From Haladaptatus salinisoli (GTDB taxonomy: Archaea > Halobacteriota > Halobacteria > Halobacteriales > Haladaptataceae): a stretch of 64,000 nt of DNA. A model generated the notes under the pieces. That model was not told the DNA's origin and did no database searches. It saw nothing but the letters and a program-made list of their open reading frames with translations. A program made the position numbers and the translations under genes. Positions 61,570-64,000 of this stretch are shown here, piece after piece. How positions within the stretch are numbered: position 1 is the first letter of the stretch; the number at the start of each line of letters is the position of its first letter. The stretch covers positions 1,054,001 through 1,118,000 of the forward strand of contig NZ_CP085327.1 of NCBI RefSeq assembly GCF_020614375.1. Reading direction: 5' to 3'.

Positions 61570-61994
61570 AGCACCTCCCTGATGCGGGCGGCGAAGGAGT
61601 CATTGGAGTCGTCGGAGTCGTCCGGCTCCGGTCGCTCGCGGTCGGACCCCGCCCGTCGGTCCGTTTTCGGTTCCGTTTCCGATTCGATCCTTCGGGGGAC
61701 GGACTTCGGCGGGCGGACGTCGCGCCGATTCGTCTCCGCTTTCGCGAGCGCGGCGTCCGCGCGCCGCTCGACCTCGGCGTTGACGGCGCGGATGTTACCC
61801 ACGTAGCCCCGAAGAGCTTGCACGGCGGAATCGAGCTCATCCAGTCGGGTTTCGAGGTCGTCCACGCGCGCGGCGACGTCGGTCGCCGTCCGGCGGAGTT
61901 CCGCCTCGTCGCTTCGGTCGGGACGTTCGTCTCGGTCGGTGAGAGCGCGTTCGACGGCGCGGAGGCGTTCGTCGAGTGTTTCGCGGTCGGACAT
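61566..61994 (-). CDS. DUF7310-like coiled-coil protein, first gene of the pilus operon
   Basis: A 142-residue protein. The first ~95 residues are a coiled coil (DDLETRLDELDSAVQALRGYV and neighbours), the rest is disordered and charged (Pro/Arg/Ser/Asp-rich). There is no signal peptide, so it is probably cytoplasmic. I recall it as DUF7310. It is the promoter-proximal gene of the eight-gene operon, with a clear TATA box 24-32 bases upstream. It might link the ATPase to other cell structures. Confidence 0.78.
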   Translation of the reverse strand: MSDRETLDERLRAVERALTDRDERPDRSDEAELRRTATDVAARVDDLETRLDELDSAVQALRGYVGNIRAVNAEVERRADAALAKAETNRRDVRPPKSVPRRIESETEPKTDRRAGSDRERPEPDDSDDSNDSFAARIREVL

Positions 61995-62017
61995 CGCCGG
62001 GGTTGGTTCCCCCTTCG

Positions 62018-62026
62018 TATTTAAAA
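62018..62026 (-). promoter_or_regulatory. TATA box of the pilus-like operon
   Basis: The minus strand reads TTTTAAATA 24-32 bases before the ATG at 61994, implying a leaderless operon transcript. The box lies in the 86-base gap shared with the divergent CetZ gene. Confidence 0.65.
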
Positions 62027-62080
62027 TTGGAGGAATTTCGTGACAGAAAATTCATTACGAGTGGATGGGTGGACTGGTGC

Positions 62081-63157
62081 ATGAAAGTCGTCCTGATTGG
62101 TGTCGGTCAAGCCGGCGGTAAACTCACGCAGCGACTCGTCGAGTTCGACGCGCGGATGGAGTTCGGTGCCGTCCGCGGCGCACTGGCGATCAACTCCGCG
62201 AAAGCCGACCTGCAATCGCTCGACCTCGATACCGTGCTCGTCGGCCAAGACCGAGTGAAGGGCCACGGCGTCGGCGGGGACAACGAACTCGGCGCGGAAG
62301 TGATGCGGAGCGATTCGGGCGAGGTGATGAACGCCTTGGACGGTCGCATCACCGCCGAGGCGGACGCTATCTTCGTCGTCGCGGGCCTCGGCGGCGGCAC
62401 CGGAAGCGGCGGTGCGCCGGTCATCGTCGACGAACTCCAGCGAATCTACGAGATCCCCGTCTACGCGCTCGGCGTCCTCCCCGGGCGCGGCGAGGGGTCG
62501 ATGTATCAGGCCAACGCTGGGCGGTCGCTGAAGACCGTCGTCCGCGAGGCGGACGCGACCCTCCTCATCGACAACGACGCGTGGCACGAGACGGGCCAGA
62601 GCGTCGGCGAGGCGTTCGAATCCATCAACCGACAGATCGCCCAGCGCGTGGGGCTCCTCCTCGCGTCGGGCGAGGCGGTCGAGGGCGTCGGCGAGAGCGT
62701 GGTCGATTCGAGCGAGGTCATCAACACGCTTCGGTCCGGCGGTATCGCCGCGCTCGGATACGCCAGTTCGGAGGCCGGCGAGGAGAGCGGCGAGAACATC
62801 AACGCCGTGACGAGCAACACCCGACAGGCCATCCTGAGCAACCTGAGTATGCCGAACGCGACGGACGCGGACTCCGCCCTCGTCGTCGTGGCCGGCGACC
62901 CCGACCGGATTCCGCGGAAGGGCGTCGAGCGGGCGCGGAGCTGGGTCGAAAAGGAGACCGGGAGCCTGCAGGTTCGCGGCGGGGACTTCCCGATGGAGAG
63001 CGACCGACTCGCGTCGCTGATTCTGCTCGGCGGCGTCGAGCGTTCCCCTCGGATGGCGGAGTTCATGGAGCGCGCGAAGGCGGCGAACGAGCAGGAAGAG
63101 CGGAAGGGAGACCCCGCCGAACTCTTCCAGAACGACCGGCTCGAAAACCTGTTCTGA
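62081..63157 (+). CDS. cetZ: CetZ-family tubulin-like GTPase
   Basis: A 358-residue tubulin-superfamily protein from the ATG at 62081. MKVVLIGVGQAGGKLTQRLVEFD is the CetZ-type nucleotide start and GLGGGTGSGGAPVIVDEL the signature loop. The C-terminus has the CetZ-like MAEFMERAKAANEQEERKGD end instead of FtsZ tails. CetZ proteins control cell shape and motility in haloarchaea. The particular paralogue is unclear. The upstream in-frame start at 61976 would overlap the divergent gene and lacks conservation. Confidence 0.88.
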   Translation: MKVVLIGVGQAGGKLTQRLVEFDARMEFGAVRGALAINSAKADLQSLDLDTVLVGQDRVKGHGVGGDNELGAEVMRSDSGEVMNALDGRITAEADAIFVVAGLGGGTGSGGAPVIVDELQRIYEIPVYALGVLPGRGEGSMYQANAGRSLKTVVREADATLLIDNDAWHETGQSVGEAFESINRQIAQRVGLLLASGEAVEGVGESVVDSSEVINTLRSGGIAALGYASSEAGEESGENINAVTSNTRQAILSNLSMPNATDADSALVVVAGDPDRIPRKGVERARSWVEKETGSLQVRGGDFPMESDRLASLILLGGVERSPRMAEFMERAKAANEQEERKGDPAELFQNDRLENLF

Positions 63158-63172
63158 CCGCGACGGTCCGTT

Positions 63173-64000
63173 CTATCGGTCGCGCTCGTCTCGAACCATC
63201 CGCTCGATGCGGTCGAGGCCGAGTTCGATGCGCTCCGCGCTGTTGGCGAAGCTCAGCCGCAGGTACCCCTCTCCGGCGTCGCCGAACCCGGCGCCGGGCG
63301 CCGCGACGACGCCGTACTCGGAGAGCAGTCGCTCGGCCACGTCGACGCTGGTTCCGTCGAGCGCGCTCACGTCGAGGAACGCGTAGAACGCGCCCTCCGG
63401 GCGCGGACAGGAGACGTTCGGGATCGACTCGACGCGCTTCACGAGGCGGTCGCGGCGGTCGCGGAACGCGGCTCGCATCTCCCGAACCGGCTCCTGCGTT
63501 CCGGTCAGGGCCGCGAGCGCGGCGTGTTGGCCGACGCTCGACGGGCAGGCGGTCGTACTCTCCCCGAGGTTCGTCGCGGCTTCGACCACGTCGCTCGGGC
63601 CGACGAGCCACCCGATTCGCCACCCCGTCATCGCGTACGTCTTGGAACAGGAATCGACCGTCAACAGTCCATCGTAATCCGCGTACGACGCGACGCGCCG
63701 GTGGTCGCCGCCGTACGTCAGGCGCGCGTACACCTCGTCGGCGATGACGTAGGCGCCGCGGTCGGCCGCGGCTTCCACGACCGCCCGGACGGCGTCCTCG
63801 TCGTAGACCCGTCCGGTCGGGTTCGACGGCGTCGTCAACACCACCGCGGCGGTGTCGCGGGTCAGTTCCTCGACGACGCGGTCGGGCGCGAGGTCGAACC
63901 CATCGTCGGCCGGCAGGGGTACCTCGACCGGTTCGGCACCCGCGAGCCTCGCTTGATTCCTGTAGTTGGGCCACGCCGGCGTGGGTATCAGCACCTCGTC
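63173..64000 (-). CDS. Class I/II PLP aminotransferase (partial)
   Basis: The C-terminal ~275 residues are visible; the start is beyond the right edge. It includes DEVLIPTPAWPNYRNQ, the substrate-binding TTPSNPTGRVYD, the ADEVYARLTYGG Asp-Tyr and the PLP Lys in SCSKTYAMTGWRIGW. It transaminates an aspartate/aromatic-type substrate. The gene is convergent with CetZ, 15 bases from its stop. Confidence 0.88.
   Translation of the reverse strand, partial: DEVLIPTPAWPNYRNQARLAGAEPVEVPLPADDGFDLAPDRVVEELTRDTAAVVLTTPSNPTGRVYDEDAVRAVVEAAADRGAYVIADEVYARLTYGGDHRRVASYADYDGLLTVDSCSKTYAMTGWRIGWLVGPSDVVEAATNLGESTTACPSSVGQHAALAALTGTQEPVREMRAAFRDRRDRLVKRVESIPNVSCPRPEGAFYAFLDVSALDGTSVDVAERLLSEYGVVAAPGAGFGDAGEGYLRLSFANSAERIELGLDRIERMVRDERDR

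Noticed and set aside
1..64000. CRISPR arrays, transposases, integrases or phage genes
   Set aside because: No spaced repeat array, terminal inverted repeats, DDE motif or integrase was seen; the few repeats are short and local.

Overview
This 64 kb window is chromosomal sequence from a haloarchaeon (class Halobacteria). The evidence is the high GC content, the Asp/Glu-rich and Lys-poor proteins, the TATA-box promoters placed 25-30 bases before start codons (leaderless transcripts), and marker genes such as LonB, SecE-Spt5, FtsZ1, a CetZ-type tubulin, a group II chaperonin and many families known mainly from haloarchaea. I see no rRNA, tRNA, CRISPR array, insertion sequence, integrase or phage gene. 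The layout is dense, with many 4-base stop/start overlaps.

Layout. 1-10 kb: MBL-fold tail, YkgJ cysteine-cluster protein, a TRAM-domain protein flanked by two strong hairpins, a radical SAM protein, a small zinc-finger protein coupled to Hsp20, an FAD amine oxidase/creatininase pair, a CoA-type NUDIX hydrolase, a glycosyltransferase and a GvpH-like small heat-shock protein. 10-16 kb: MFS transporter, Tat-exported lipoprotein polysaccharide deacetylase, aldo-keto reductase, SppA peptidase and a long coiled-coil protein. 16-25 kb: a regulatory gap with a 31-bp-phased direct repeat, then DUF371, a nucleotidyltransferase, endonuclease III, an aldehyde dehydrogenase, a CPA2 antiporter, an HNH-like protein, NikR, an S66 peptidase and an amidohydrolase with two metal ligands replaced. 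25-35 kb: divergent thermosome subunit, APC permease, SAM-hydroxide adenosyltransferase family protein, a NUDIX gene frameshifted at a (GGAC)4 tract, NadM, membrane LonB and a CPBP protease. 34-48 kb: secE-spt5, ftsZ1, dtdA, a Na/Ca exchanger, aroE, an acidic helix-hairpin-helix protein, a three-gene set for p-aminobenzoate or anthranilate (chorismate-binding subunit, glutaminase, class IV lyase), a Rieske protein, a Bat-type regulator with a degenerate receiver and a sugar nucleotidyltransferase. 48-52 kb: Dph6, DUF373, a membrane DHH phosphoesterase, an SDR-like protein and DUF5791.

52.6-62 kb, the most interesting region: an eight-gene, minus-strand, tightly overlapping operon. It encodes one secretion ATPase, one double-length TadC/GspF-like membrane platform and six uncharacterised small or large proteins (DUF7310, 7311, 7283, 7285, 7284, 7286 families as I recall them). 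At least one has a type IV prepilin-like N-terminus, and one is a 1041-residue exported protein with Asp-rich, calcium-loop-like motifs. This looks like a largely undescribed haloarchaeal type IV pilus or secretion machine. It is transcribed divergently from a CetZ-family tubulin gene across an 86 bp intergenic region. The window ends inside a class I/II aminotransferase.
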